This document shows positions 16,271 to 25,291 of a stretch of DNA of 64,000 bases, piece by piece. Origin of the DNA: DASUPK01 sp963819715 (GTDB taxonomy: Bacteria; Actinomycetota; Thermoleophilia; Solirubrobacterales; 70-9); the NCBI GenBank assembly GCA_963819715.1, contig CAWFXE010000001.1, forward strand, positions 1 through 64,000, written 5' to 3'. Position 1 is the stretch's first letter. Every line of letters starts with the position of its first letter. Position numbers and translations under genes: made by a program. Below the pieces are notes generated by a model that was not told the DNA's origin, searched no databases, and saw only the letters and a list, made by a program, of their open reading frames with translations.

Positions 16271-16549
16271 TCAGGCCTTCTGGAGATCGTGAACCTCATG
16301 GATCTCCGGTTCGGGAGCCTGAGGCGCGTCGGGGTCGACCTCGGCGATCGCCGGGATCAGCTGGTTCTGGACGAAGCTCTGGAAGTTCTCGGCTGACTCC
16401 CAGACGTCGACCAGCTTCCACCTGTCCCCGCCCAGGTCGGAGACGGTGTGAAGAATCAGCCCTTCGGGCGTTGCATCGCCGATCTTCTCGTTTACCGCTG
16501 CGTAGTTCTCAGCCGAGGCCTCGAACTCCTGAATCACGACTACTGCCAT
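16271..16549 (-). CDS. ABM-like dimeric alpha/beta-barrel protein, paralogue 1
   Basis: A 92-residue protein starting MAVVVIQEFEASAENYAAVN with the same order of elements as the downstream paralogue: GLILHTVSDLGGDRWKLVDV, WESAENFQSFVQ and a proline/glutamate-rich C-terminal EIHEVHDL. A GGAGG-type ribosome-binding site lies just upstream on the minus strand. It is divergent from the histidine operon. The function is unknown; family members degrade or bind small aromatic or haem-like compounds. Confidence 0.65.
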   Translation of the reverse strand: MAVVVIQEFEASAENYAAVNEKIGDATPEGLILHTVSDLGGDRWKLVDVWESAENFQSFVQNQLIPAIAEVDPDAPQAPEPEIHEVHDLQKA

Positions 16550-16658
16550 TCCAATCGCCTCCTCCGGTTGTGGCGCCCCCGCCAGGGACCCTAGTACGGA
16601 TCCCCTCGCTCAGAAGCTTGCAGCCTGTGAACGCCCGGCCCTGGATGATGGTCGGTCC

Positions 16659-17657
16659 ATGATCCACCCGATACCCCCGGGCACCCGGGACATCCTGCCT
16701 GACGAGATGCGCGAGCTCCGCGCGCTCCAGACGACCTTGATCGACGTCTTCGAGCGCTACGGCTACGGCCAGGTCGCGACGCCGACGCTCGAGTACGACG
16801 AGGTGCTCGCCCGCGGCGAGGGCCGGAGCGGCGTCGGCGCCTATCGCTTCTTCGACGAGCGCGGAGAGCTGCTCGCGCTGCGCTCCGACATGACCATCCC
16901 GATCGCGCGCCTGGTCGCCACCCGGTTTGCGGACGCGCAGCCGCCGCACCGCTTCTCCTACGTCGGCAACGCCTACCGGATCGTCCGCCCGCAGCGGGGC
17001 CAGGTCCGCCAGTTCCTGCACGCCGGGATCGAGCTGCTCGGCTCGCCGGCGCCGGAGGGAACCGCCGAGGTCCTCGAGGTGCTGAGCGCGTCGCTCGACG
17101 CCGTGGGACTGAACCGGGCGGTGCTCGGGCTCGGCGATGCCGACCTCTACCGCCAGCTCCTCACCGAGCTCGGCGTCGAGGGGGAGGACCGCACCCGCAT
17201 CCTCGACCGGCTCGCGGAGCACAACCTGGTCGGCCTGGAGATGGCGGTCGACGAGGTCGAGGGACTTGACGCGCATGGCCGCGAGACGCTGCTGCGTCTT
17301 CCCGGCCTGCGGGGCGGCGCCGAGGTGCTCGAACAGGCCCGCGAGCTCGGCGGCGCTGCGGTCGAGCGTGCCGCGCAGCGCCTGCAGCAGACATACGACC
17401 TGCTGGTCGAGAAGGGAGTGGCCGGTCGCGTCCAGCTCGACCTCAGCCTGCTCCGCGACCTCGGCTACTACACCGGCGCGATCGTCGAGATCTACGACCC
17501 GGCGCTGGGCCACATCCTCGGCGGCGGCGGGCGCTACGACGACCTCGTGGGCCGCTTCGGGCAGGCGATGCCGGCGGCCGGCTTCGGCCTCTATCTGGAG
17601 CGCGTGCACCTCGCCCAGATGGAGGAGGAGCGGCTGGCGAAGGAGGGTGGGGAATGA
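16659..17657 (+). CDS. hisZ: ATP phosphoribosyltransferase regulatory subunit HisZ
   Basis: A 332-residue class II HisRS-like protein without aminoacylation function, starting with PPGTRDILPDEMRELRAL. It keeps motif-2-like FSYVGNAYRIVRPQRGQVRQ and ends with GGGGRYDDLVGRFG. HisZ is needed by short-form HisG for activity and histidine feedback, and the gene next to it is a short HisG, confirming the call over histidyl-tRNA synthetase. It heads the histidine operon and overlaps hisG by four bases. Confidence 0.9.
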   Translation: MIHPIPPGTRDILPDEMRELRALQTTLIDVFERYGYGQVATPTLEYDEVLARGEGRSGVGAYRFFDERGELLALRSDMTIPIARLVATRFADAQPPHRFSYVGNAYRIVRPQRGQVRQFLHAGIELLGSPAPEGTAEVLEVLSASLDAVGLNRAVLGLGDADLYRQLLTELGVEGEDRTRILDRLAEHNLVGLEMAVDEVEGLDAHGRETLLRLPGLRGGAEVLEQARELGGAAVERAAQRLQQTYDLLVEKGVAGRVQLDLSLLRDLGYYTGAIVEIYDPALGHILGGGGRYDDLVGRFGQAMPAAGFGLYLERVHLAQMEEERLAKEGGE

Positions 17658-18328
17658 GCCCGACCGTGGAGGCACCCCGCAAGCGCCTTGGCGGGCCGCT
17701 CAAGCTGGCGATCCCGCGCGGCGCGCTCTGGGACGAGACGCTCGATGCCCTCGACCGGATCGGCCTGGACACCGCCGAGATGCGCGGGGACTCTCGCTCG
17801 CTGATCTTCGAGGTGAACGGCCTGAGCCTGGTGACGATGCGCCCGTCGGACGTCCCGACGTACGTCGAGTCGGGCGCCGCCGACCTCGGGATCACCGGCA
17901 AGGACGTGCTGCTCGAGCACACCGACCGGATCGTCTACGAGATCCTCGACCTCGGCTACGGCGCCTGCCGGATGGTGCTGGCGGGGCGCAAGGGGGATCA
18001 GAGCCTGGGGGAGAGCGAGCGCCGGCTCGGCGGCATGCGCATCGCGACCAAGTACCCCCGGATCGCCGAGCGCTATTTCGAGGAGACCGGGCGGCAGGCC
18101 GAGGTGATCGAGGTCAAGGGCTCGGTCGAGCTCGCGCCGCTGGTGGCCCTCGCAGACGGGATCGTCGACCTGGTCGCGACCGGCCGCACCCTCGAGGAGA
18201 ACGGCCTGGAGATCCGCGAGGAGATCGCTTCGTCCACGGCCCGCCTCGTCGCCAACCGCGTCTCCCACAAGCTGCGGGCCGCCGAGGTCGACGACCTGGT
18301 GGAGCGTCTGCGCCCGGAGAAGAGCTGA
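17654..18328 (+). CDS. hisG: ATP phosphoribosyltransferase catalytic subunit, short form
   Basis: A 224-residue enzyme joining ATP and PRPP in the first step of histidine synthesis. KLAIPRGALWDETLDAL is the N-terminal strand; GAADLGITGKDVLLEH and the PRPP loop DLVATGRTLEENGLE are canonical. It lacks the C-terminal ACT-like regulatory domain of long HisG and so depends on HisZ encoded upstream. The first 16 residues are a nonconserved extension. Its stop overlaps the hisD ATG (TGATG). Confidence 0.95.
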   Translation: MSPTVEAPRKRLGGPLKLAIPRGALWDETLDALDRIGLDTAEMRGDSRSLIFEVNGLSLVTMRPSDVPTYVESGAADLGITGKDVLLEHTDRIVYEILDLGYGACRMVLAGRKGDQSLGESERRLGGMRIATKYPRIAERYFEETGRQAEVIEVKGSVELAPLVALADGIVDLVATGRTLEENGLEIREEIASSTARLVANRVSHKLRAAEVDDLVERLRPEKS

Positions 18329-19596
18329 TGCGCATCGAGCGGTTCGATTGGGACGGGCGCGACGCCGCGGCCCTCGCCAAAGACATCCGCGAGCTGCAGC
18401 CGGCGCTCGGGGAGGTCACCGACCCCGTTCGCGTGATCGTTGCCGCGATCCGCGCGGAAGGCGACTCCGCGCTGGCCGAGATCGAGGGTCGCTTCGCGGA
18501 CGGCGATGTCGAGCCGGATTCGATCCGCCAGCCGGCCGAGGAGATCGCCTCCGCGAGGTCCGGCCTGGACACGGAGCTGGCCGAGGCGATGGAGCTGGCG
18601 GCGGCCAACATCCGGGCTGTTGCGGAGGCTCAGCTGGTCGATGCGCGCCGGGTCGACCTGGATCAGGGCCAGCGAGTGGAGCTGCGAGAGATCGCCGTCG
18701 GCTCGACCGGCATCTACGCACCGGGTGGAGCGGCCGCCTATCCGTCGACCGTGCTGATGGGCTGCATCCCGGCGAAGGTCGCCGGCGTCGAACGCATCGT
18801 CGTCGCCACCCCTCCGCCGGTCTCGGAGGTGACGCTGGCGGCCGCCGCGATCGCCGGGGCCGACGAGGTCTACGCGATGGGCGGCGCGCAGGCGATCGCC
18901 GCCCTCGCCCTCGGCACCGAGCGGATCCCCCGGGTCGATGTGATCGCAGGGCCCGGCAACCGCTACGTCCAGGAGGCGAAGCGGCAGCTCGCGGGGGAGG
19001 TGGGCATCGACGGGATCGCCGGACCGTCGGAGCTGATGGTGATCGCCGGCGACACGGCCAACGCCGACTGGATCGGTCTCGATCTCTGCGCTCAGGCGGA
19101 GCACGGTCCGGACGGGCTGTTGGTCGCGGTGGCGGTGGAAACCGGGATCCTCGATGCGATCAAGGAGAGCGTGGAGACGATCGCCGCGGAGCGAGGCATT
19201 GCGGACGACGCGGCGCTGGCTCTCGTCGCCGTGCCGGAGACCGAGGCCGGGGTGGACCTCGCCAATGCGATCGCGCCCGAGCACCTCGAGATCCTCACCG
19301 AGGACGCCGAACTTCTCGTGGACGGAGTCCGCACGGCCGGTTGCGTCTTCGTCGGTGAGCGCAGCGCGACCGCCTTCGGCGACTACGCGGCGGGCTCCAA
19401 CCACGTGCTCCCGACCGGCGGCGCCGGCCGCTTCCAGGGCCCGCTCGGCCCGGGCGTCTTCCGGCGACGGGTATCGACGGTCGAGATCACGCAGGACGCG
19501 GCCCGGGAGCTCGCGCCAACGGTCGCTACATTGGCCCGCGCCGAGGGCTTCCCGCTGCACGCGGAATCCGCCGAGGCAAGGGCAAAGGGGACATGA
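18328..19596 (+). CDS. hisD: histidinol dehydrogenase
   Basis: A 422-residue zinc enzyme that oxidises histidinol to histidine in two NAD-dependent steps. Visible landmarks are GSTGIYAPGGAAAYPST, DVIAGPGNRYVQEAKR, GPSELMVIA, the zinc/substrate stretch LCAQAEHGPDG, the catalytic Glu-His in AIAPEHLEI and the C-terminal AAGSNHVLPTGG. The ATG at the hisG stop is used because it gives the normal N-terminus. It overlaps hisB by four bases. Confidence 0.95.
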   Translation: MRIERFDWDGRDAAALAKDIRELQPALGEVTDPVRVIVAAIRAEGDSALAEIEGRFADGDVEPDSIRQPAEEIASARSGLDTELAEAMELAAANIRAVAEAQLVDARRVDLDQGQRVELREIAVGSTGIYAPGGAAAYPSTVLMGCIPAKVAGVERIVVATPPPVSEVTLAAAAIAGADEVYAMGGAQAIAALALGTERIPRVDVIAGPGNRYVQEAKRQLAGEVGIDGIAGPSELMVIAGDTANADWIGLDLCAQAEHGPDGLLVAVAVETGILDAIKESVETIAAERGIADDAALALVAVPETEAGVDLANAIAPEHLEILTEDAELLVDGVRTAGCVFVGERSATAFGDYAAGSNHVLPTGGAGRFQGPLGPGVFRRRVSTVEITQDAARELAPTVATLARAEGFPLHAESAEARAKGT

Positions 19597-20183
19597 GCCG
19601 CACAGCCGAAATCAATCGTGAGACCAAGGAGACGAAGGTCAAGCTGAGCCTTGACCTGGACGGCGGCGAGGCAAAGGCCTCGACCGGCGTCGGGTTCCTC
19701 GACCACATGCTCGATCTGCTCGCTCGCCACGGCCGACTCGGCCTCGAGGTCGAGGCGTCCGGCGACCTGGAAACCGGCGCCCATCACACCACGGAGGACG
19801 TTGGGATCTGCCTCGGCAAGGCGATCGACGAGGCGCTGGGCGACCGCGCCGGGATCCGGCGCTACGGCTCGGCCCTGGTGCCGATGGACGAGGCGCTGGG
19901 CGAGTGCGCAATCGACATCTCCGGCCGGCCCTACTGCGCGTACGACGCCGAGCTCCCGGACGTGACGATCGCCGGCTTCGACTCCGAGCTGACCGAGGAG
20001 TTCTTCCGCGCGGTCTCCAACAACTCGAAGATGACCGTCCACCTCTGGGTCCGCTCGGGCTCGAATGCCCACCACATGATCGAGGCCGCCTTCAAGGCGT
20101 TCGCCCGGGCCCTGCGCGTGGCGGTGTCGATCGACCCCGATGAGACAGGCGTGCCCTCCACAAAGGGCACCCTCACCGAATGA
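19593..20183 (+). CDS. hisB: imidazoleglycerol-phosphate dehydratase
   Basis: A 196-residue monofunctional HisB that dehydrates imidazole glycerol phosphate. The manganese-binding signatures are present twice, as expected for the duplicated fold: FLDHMLDLLARHG and HHTTEDVGICLG in the first half, and NAHHMIEAAFKAFARAL in the second. There is no phosphatase domain. It overlaps both neighbours by four bases, in line with a single translationally coupled operon. Confidence 0.95.
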   Translation: MSRTAEINRETKETKVKLSLDLDGGEAKASTGVGFLDHMLDLLARHGRLGLEVEASGDLETGAHHTTEDVGICLGKAIDEALGDRAGIRRYGSALVPMDEALGECAIDISGRPYCAYDAELPDVTIAGFDSELTEEFFRAVSNNSKMTVHLWVRSGSNAHHMIEAAFKAFARALRVAVSIDPDETGVPSTKGTLTE

Positions 20184-20794
20184 CGCGCGTCGCCATCCTC
20201 GACTACGGGATGGGGAATCTCCGCTCGGTCGAGAAGGCGCTGGAGCGGGTGGGGGCCGAGGCAGAGATCACGGCCGACCGCGAGTGCGTGGAATCCGCCG
20301 ACGGCGTGATCCTGCCGGGCGTCGGCGCCTTCCCGAAGGCGATGAGCCGGGTCCACGAGATCGGGCTCGACGAGCTGGTCGCCGGACGCGTCGAGGCCGG
20401 GGTACCGGTGCTCGGCATCTGCCTCGGCATGCAGCTGCTCTTCGATTCCTCGGTGGAGAACGAAGGGGCGGGCGGGCTCTCGCTGCTCGGCGGCATCGTG
20501 GCACCGCTGGAGGCAAACGGTTACAAGGTCCCGCACATCGGCTGGTCGCCGGTGCGATGGGAGCACTCCTCGGAGCTCACCGAGGGCCTCGGCGAGGAAA
20601 CGCCGTTCTACTTCGTCCACTCGTTCGCTCCGCGCCCGTCGGCCGATGACGACGTGCTCGGCACTGCGGCGTACGGCGAGCGCTTTGCCTGCGCGGTGGA
20701 GCGGCCGCCGCTCTACGGCGTCCAGTTCCACCCCGAGAAGTCGAGCTCGGCGGGGCTGGGACTGCTCACCAACTTCGCGCGAATCTGCAGTTGA
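20180..20794 (+). CDS. hisH: imidazole glycerol phosphate synthase, glutaminase subunit
   Basis: A 204-residue class I glutamine amidotransferase that supplies ammonia to HisF. The triad is visible: nucleophile Cys in GICLGMQLLF, and His and Glu in GVQFHPEKSS. The N-terminus VAILDYGMGNLRSVEKAL is typical. Its TGA overlaps the TTG start of hisA. Confidence 0.95.
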   Translation: MTRVAILDYGMGNLRSVEKALERVGAEAEITADRECVESADGVILPGVGAFPKAMSRVHEIGLDELVAGRVEAGVPVLGICLGMQLLFDSSVENEGAGGLSLLGGIVAPLEANGYKVPHIGWSPVRWEHSSELTEGLGEETPFYFVHSFAPRPSADDDVLGTAAYGERFACAVERPPLYGVQFHPEKSSSAGLGLLTNFARICS

Positions 20795-21516
20795 TCCTCT
20801 ATCCGGCGATCGACATCCGCGACGGCAAGGCCGTCAGGCTGATCCAGGGCGACTACGACCAGGAGACGGCCTACGACGACGACCCGGTCGTCGCCGCGCG
20901 CCGCTGGGTGGACGGAGGGGCCCGCTGGTTGCACGTGGTCGACCTCGATGGCGCGCGCGCCGGCGAGCCGGTCAATCTCGAGCACGTGCGACGGATCGTC
21001 GCCGCTGTCAACGTCCCGGTCCAGCTGGGCGGGGGTCTGCGGGACTCCAAGAAAGTCGAAGAGGCGATCTCCTCCGGTGTTGAGCGCGTCGTCCTGGGCA
21101 CTGCCGCCGTACGCGATCCGGAGATGGCCGAGGCGATCGCCGCCGCCCACGGGGAGCGCGTAGTCGCCTCCGTGGATGCCCGCTCCGGGAAGGTCGCGGC
21201 CGAGGGCTGGACCCAGGCATCGGATCTCGCGACCACCGAGGTGATCGCCGCCCTGTCGGATCGAGGCATCAGCCGCTTCGTCTACACGCCCGTCGAGGTT
21301 GATGGGCTGATGGAGGGCCCCGACCTCGATTCGCTCCGCGAAGCTGCGAAGGCCACCGACGGCGAGTTGATCTACTCGGGCGGCGTGGGCTCGCTCAACG
21401 ACCTCCGCGCCCTGGCGGATTTGGGTCTCGAGAACCTCGGCGGCGTGATCGTCGGCCGCGCGATCTACGAGGGACGCTTCGGCGTCGCCGAGGCCCAAGC
21501 GATCCTGGATCCATAG
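20791..21516 (+). CDS. hisA: ProFAR isomerase HisA
   Basis: A 241-residue TIM barrel that isomerises ProFAR to PRFAR. The N-terminal catalytic Asp is in LYPAIDIRDGKAVRL and the second in YTPVEVDGLMEGPD; phosphate is bound by QLGGGLRD and IYSGGVGS. It starts with TTG inside the hisH stop (TTGA), the only start that gives a complete first strand. In many actinobacteria this enzyme is PriA and also serves tryptophan synthesis; the sequence alone does not settle that here. Confidence 0.92.
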   Translation: MILYPAIDIRDGKAVRLIQGDYDQETAYDDDPVVAARRWVDGGARWLHVVDLDGARAGEPVNLEHVRRIVAAVNVPVQLGGGLRDSKKVEEAISSGVERVVLGTAAVRDPEMAEAIAAAHGERVVASVDARSGKVAAEGWTQASDLATTEVIAALSDRGISRFVYTPVEVDGLMEGPDLDSLREAAKATDGELIYSGGVGSLNDLRALADLGLENLGGVIVGRAIYEGRFGVAEAQAILDP

Positions 21517-21525
21517 GATCAGACC

Positions 21526-21882
21526 ATGGGGAGACTCTTCGGCCCGTTCTTCGTCTTCGCGGGCATCATGCACTTCGTCGCGACCCGCACCTACGAGCGG
21601 ATCATGCCGCCGTATATCCCGCGCCATCGCGAGCTGGTCTACGCGAGCGGCGTCGCCGAAATCGCCGGCGGCCTCCTGACGATGCATCCGGCCACGCGCA
21701 GGGCCGGCAGCGCCTGGAGCATCGCCACGCTGCTTGCGGTCTTCCCGGCGAACCTCCATATGGCGCTGGAGCCGGAGCGCTACGAGAAAGAAATCCCCGG
21801 CGGGCGAAGCGCGCTGTATGCCCGCCTGCCGGTGCAACTGCTCTTCATCGCCTGGGCGTATGCCGCGGGCGACTGGGACTGA
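21526..21882 (+). CDS. DoxX-like small membrane protein
   Basis: A 118-residue protein with four hydrophobic segments, starting MGRLFGPFFVFAGIMHFVAT and containing GIMHFVATRTYERIMPPYIP, HRELVYASGVAEIAGGLL and NLHMALEP, the usual DoxX/DoxD-like pattern. It sits between hisA and hisF on the same strand (9 and 20 bases away) and must be co-transcribed with them, yet has no known role in histidine synthesis. Probably a passenger in the operon. Confidence 0.8.
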   Translation: MGRLFGPFFVFAGIMHFVATRTYERIMPPYIPRHRELVYASGVAEIAGGLLTMHPATRRAGSAWSIATLLAVFPANLHMALEPERYEKEIPGGRSALYARLPVQLLFIAWAYAAGDWD

Positions 21883-21902
21883 GCACCTCCTACGCTTAGG
21901 GA

Positions 21903-22715
21903 GTGGTCCTGAAGCGCGTCATCCCATGCCTGGACGTGGACAACGGCCGCGTTGTCAAGGGCACAAACTTCGTCGACATTCGCGACGCCGGCGACCCGGT
22001 GGAGCTCGCCGAGCGCTACGACGCCGCGGGCGCCGACGAGCTCGTCTTCCTCGACATCACCGCCTCTCACGAGAGCCGCGACACGATCGTCGAGCTCGCC
22101 CGGCGAACGGCGGACAACGTCTTCATCCCGTTCACGATCGGCGGGGGCATCCGGTCGGTCGAGGATGCACAGGCGGTGCTCGACGCCGGGGCCGACAAGG
22201 TCTCCGTCAACTCGGCCGCACTCGACCGCCCCGAGCTGATCTCTGAGCTCGCGGAGGTCTTCGGATCCCAGTGCGTTGTGATCGCGATCGATGCCAAGCG
22301 GCGCGGCGCCGGCGACGAGTCGGAGACGTGCGAGGCCCCGCCCGGTCACTTCGGCGACGCCGAGTGGGACGTCTACGTCCATGGCGGCCGGACCAAGGTC
22401 GAGGGCCGTGAGGCGGTCGCCTGGGCCAAGGAGGCCACGGAGCTGGGAGCGGGGGAGGTGCTGCTGACGAGCATGGATCGCGACGGGACGAACGACGGCT
22501 ACGACCTCGAGCTGACCCGCGCAATCGCCGAGGCCGTCAGCGTGCCGGTGATCGCGTCAGGGGGAGCCGGAGAGCTCGACCACCTCGTCGAGGCGGTCGA
22601 GGAGGGGCATGCGGACGCGGTCCTCTGCGCATCGATCTTCCATTACGGCCAGCACACCGTCGCCGAGGCGAAGGAGCGAATGAGGAAGGCGGGGATCCCG
22701 GTCCGCGTCGCCTAG
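21903..22715 (+). CDS. hisF: imidazole glycerol phosphate synthase, cyclase subunit
   Basis: A 270-residue TIM barrel that uses HisH-derived ammonia to make IGP and AICAR. The GTG start gives VLKRVIPCLDVDNGRVVKG with the catalytic Asp11. The second acid is in LLTSMDRDGTNDGYD, and phosphate binding is by FTIGGGIRSVED and ASGGAGELDH. It is the last histidine gene of the operon and converges with the PQQ-propeller gene, overlapping by four bases. Confidence 0.95.
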   Translation: MVLKRVIPCLDVDNGRVVKGTNFVDIRDAGDPVELAERYDAAGADELVFLDITASHESRDTIVELARRTADNVFIPFTIGGGIRSVEDAQAVLDAGADKVSVNSAALDRPELISELAEVFGSQCVVIAIDAKRRGAGDESETCEAPPGHFGDAEWDVYVHGGRTKVEGREAVAWAKEATELGAGEVLLTSMDRDGTNDGYDLELTRAIAEAVSVPVIASGGAGELDHLVEAVEEGHADAVLCASIFHYGQHTVAEAKERMRKAGIPVRVA

Positions 22716-24106
22716 TTCTTCTTCGTGGCACTGCTCTTCTTGTGCTTCTTCTTCGACGCCTTCTTCTTGGCGGACGTCTTCGCCTTCTGCTTGGCCGCGG
22801 CGGCCTGCTTCGCCGCCTTGCGCTTCACGTCCGCCGCGGTCCTGGGCTTGAGCCGGTAGATGGTCTTGTAGCCCGTCAGGTAGAGGTTGCTGCCGTCCGA
22901 GATCACCGGGTTGTAGGCGCCATCCTTGAAGGTCCATACCTTCTTGCCGTTGGCGGTGTCGAAGCCGTCCGTCTCGGTCGTGTTCAGGTTGGCGACGTAG
23001 ACGACGTTCCCGATGACGCTGGCGGCGCCAATCACCGAGCCGCCCGCATCAGCGGACCAGCGCTCATTCCCGTTGCGGGCGTCCAGGGCGTAGAAGCTGC
23101 TGCTCCCGTAGGTGCCGAAGTAGACGGTAGGCGGGCTGTCCGGCGTGTCGGCGGCCGCGGCGCCGGCGTAGACCTGCCCGCCGATGGTGTGGCTCCAGAT
23201 CACGTCGCCGGTGTCCTTGTTGAAGCTATAGACGCGGCCGTCCTTGGCGCCGGCGTAGACGCGGCCGAAGGCGACGGCGGCGGTGCCGTAGAAGGCTCCC
23301 GCGGTTACGCCGGTGCCCTGGGAGTCGGACTGCCATTTGATCGAGCCGTCGTTGATCCGCACGGCGCTCATCGTCCCGGAGTAGTCGCCGACGTAGGCGA
23401 CCCCGTTTGAGATCGCGGGTGCAGCCTTGATCTGGCCGCCGAGATTCGTCTGCCAGATGGTCTTGCCGGTTTCCGCATTGAAGGCGTAGAGCGTGCCGCA
23501 CTCGCAGCCGGCGATCACCATGTTCCCTACGACGACCGGCGAGGACTCAGTTCGGCCCGGGAGCGAACGCCTCCACAGCGTCGCCCCGCGGCGCGTGCCC
23601 AGCGCGATCACCTGACCCGGATCGAGGTTGGAGAAATAGAGCCGCCCCTCGGTGTGGGGTGCACCCGGGCCGAACGCGGGAGCTGAGGCGTTTCGCGATG
23701 CGATCTGGCGAATCCAGCGCGCCTTGCCGGATCTCTTCTTGACCGAGAACGCCATCCCGTTGTTGTTAATCCCGTAGATGGACCCCCCGACCAGGATCGG
23801 CGAGTACTCCAGGAGGCGGCGGCCCTTGAAGGTCCATTTCGTCGTGAACGGGGGCTTGACGTGAGGTGCGTCCAGGAAGCGGGTCCGCTCCTTGTTGAGT
23901 CCGTAGAACGGCCAGTTGACGGTCTTGGTGACCGGACCGGCGTTCGTTGTCGTCTCGATCGTGCAGGGATCCGGACAGGACTTGTCGGCGGGCCGCTTCA
24001 GGATCAGGTACCCGGCGAGCGCGATCAGGACTGCCGCAGCCCCGGCTGCCGTGCCGAGTGTCGCCCAGCGGTGATTCGCCCAGAGGCTCTTCAGTGTGTC
24101 GGGCAT
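22712..24106 (-). CDS. exported PQQ-like beta-propeller with lysine-rich tail
   Basis: A 464-residue protein with one N-terminal membrane anchor (ATLGTAAGAAAVLIALAGYL, about residues 15-34), then repeated blades of the PQQ type: ALGTRRGATLWRR, AFNAETGKTIWQT, SFNKDTGDVIWSH and ALDARNGNERWSA. The catalytic residues of quinoprotein dehydrogenases are not evident, so a BamB-like binding role is as likely. The last 35 residues are almost only Lys, Ala and Ser (ending KKKHKKSSATKKN). The start MPDTLKSLWANHR is chosen because it directly precedes the anchor. It lies 28 bases from the divergent CCA-adding enzyme gene. Confidence 0.8.
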   Translation of the reverse strand: MPDTLKSLWANHRWATLGTAAGAAAVLIALAGYLILKRPADKSCPDPCTIETTTNAGPVTKTVNWPFYGLNKERTRFLDAPHVKPPFTTKWTFKGRRLLEYSPILVGGSIYGINNNGMAFSVKKRSGKARWIRQIASRNASAPAFGPGAPHTEGRLYFSNLDPGQVIALGTRRGATLWRRSLPGRTESSPVVVGNMVIAGCECGTLYAFNAETGKTIWQTNLGGQIKAAPAISNGVAYVGDYSGTMSAVRINDGSIKWQSDSQGTGVTAGAFYGTAAVAFGRVYAGAKDGRVYSFNKDTGDVIWSHTIGGQVYAGAAAADTPDSPPTVYFGTYGSSSFYALDARNGNERWSADAGGSVIGAASVIGNVVYVANLNTTETDGFDTANGKKVWTFKDGAYNPVISDGSNLYLTGYKTIYRLKPRTAADVKRKAAKQAAAAKQKAKTSAKKKASKKKHKKSSATKKN

Positions 24107-24134
24107 ACGATCCGCACCATAGGCAAGAGCGCTA

Positions 24135-25268
24135 ATGCCGGACTCAACGGAAATCGACATCGCTCGGCTGCATGAGGCCGTCGACGCCCTGCCGGGCATC
24201 GATGCGCTGCGGCCGATCGCGGAACGAGTCCCGACCTACCTGGTCGGCGGGGCGGTGCGTGACCTGCTGCTCGGCACAGGCGGCGTCGACCTGGACGTCG
24301 CGATCGAGGGCGACGCCACGGCGCTCGCAGACGTTTCCGGGTACGAGCCGGAGCGCGACGAGCTCTTCCTGACGGGAAGGCTCCAGGTCGGCGATCGGAA
24401 GATCGACATCGCGCAGACGCGCGCAGAGAGCTACCCGCACCCGGGGGCGCTGCCGGAGGTCCGGCCGGCGCCGATCGGTGAGGACCTTGCCCGCCGTGAC
24501 TTCACAGTCAACGCGATGGCCTTCCCGCTGAAGGAGGGCGCCGAGCTGATCGACCCACACGAAGGACTCGTGGATCTGCGGGCGGGCCGCCTCCGGGTGC
24601 TTCACGACGGCTCCTTCATCGACGATCCCACCCGGGCGCTGCGGGCCTCCCGGTATGCGGCGCGCTTCGGCTTCGACCTCGAGCCGGAAACGGCGAGGCT
24701 GCTGGCGGAGGCGGACCTCTCCACCGTCTCGAACGACCGCATCCAGAACGAGCTGCGGAGGATCGCCGCGGAGGAGGATCCCGCACGGGCGCTGCAACTG
24801 ATCGTCGACTGGGGCGTCATGCCGACTCTCGATCCGGCAGCCCCGGCGCGCGTCGCGGAGGTGACCCGCCTGGCCGCAGAACCACGGTGGGAGAGCTGGG
24901 CGAACCGGGAGCTGGCGGTGGAGCTGGCGACGGTTCGGCCACTGCCCCAGATCCGCGAGCTGGTGGCCGCGACGCCCGAGCGCCCCTCGGACGCCGTGAG
25001 GCTCGCCGTGCCCTGGGATCCGTCTCAGCTCCTGGTCGCCCGCGCGCTTGGCGCGGAGTGGCTCGATCAGTACGCCGACGAGTGGCGACACGTGCACCTC
25101 GAGATTGGAGGAGAGGATCTGATCGCGGCCGGAATTCCCGAGGGACCGGCGATCGGACACGGCCTCGAGGCGGCGCTGACGGGCAAGCTCGACCGGGAGA
25201 TATCCGGGCGAGAGGCAGAGCTCGAGATCGCGGTGGCCGCAGCGCGAGGGGAGATCCCGGAGGACTGA
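24135..25268 (+). CDS. CCA tRNA nucleotidyltransferase / poly(A) polymerase family
   Basis: A 377-residue class II nucleotidyltransferase. The head domain has YLVGGAVRDLLLG and the metal-binding DxD in GVDLDVAIEG, followed by RRDFTVNAMAF and the neck motif DDPTRALRASRYAARFGFDL with NDRIQNELRR. These match bacterial enzymes that add or repair the CCA end of tRNA. The C-terminal body is diverged and lacks an HD phosphohydrolase motif. The exact activity (CCA-, A-adding or poly(A)) cannot be read from motifs alone. Confidence 0.85.
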   Translation: MPDSTEIDIARLHEAVDALPGIDALRPIAERVPTYLVGGAVRDLLLGTGGVDLDVAIEGDATALADVSGYEPERDELFLTGRLQVGDRKIDIAQTRAESYPHPGALPEVRPAPIGEDLARRDFTVNAMAFPLKEGAELIDPHEGLVDLRAGRLRVLHDGSFIDDPTRALRASRYAARFGFDLEPETARLLAEADLSTVSNDRIQNELRRIAAEEDPARALQLIVDWGVMPTLDPAAPARVAEVTRLAAEPRWESWANRELAVELATVRPLPQIRELVAATPERPSDAVRLAVPWDPSQLLVARALGAEWLDQYADEWRHVHLEIGGEDLIAAGIPEGPAIGHGLEAALTGKLDREISGREAELEIAVAAARGEIPED

Positions 25269-25291
25269 GGGCGCCTCGCTATGGTGGATTC

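Noticed and set aside
16659..17657. hisZ as histidyl-tRNA synthetase hisS
   Set aside because: Length is only 332 residues without the anticodon-binding domain, and it is coupled to a short-form hisG.
17137..18327. A long frame upstream of and continuous with hisD
   Set aside because: It is the out-of-frame shadow of hisZ and hisG; hisD starts at the ATG overlapping the hisG stop.
22712..24106. PQQ propeller as a quinoprotein alcohol dehydrogenase
   Set aside because: The calcium/PQQ catalytic Asp-Asn-Glu set and haem motif are not evident; the repeats alone do not show enzyme activity.
24887..25291. Long N-terminal extension of the globin gene
   Set aside because: It overlaps the CCA-adding enzyme in another frame and is arginine/glycine-rich noise; the GTG at 25292 gives a normal globin start.
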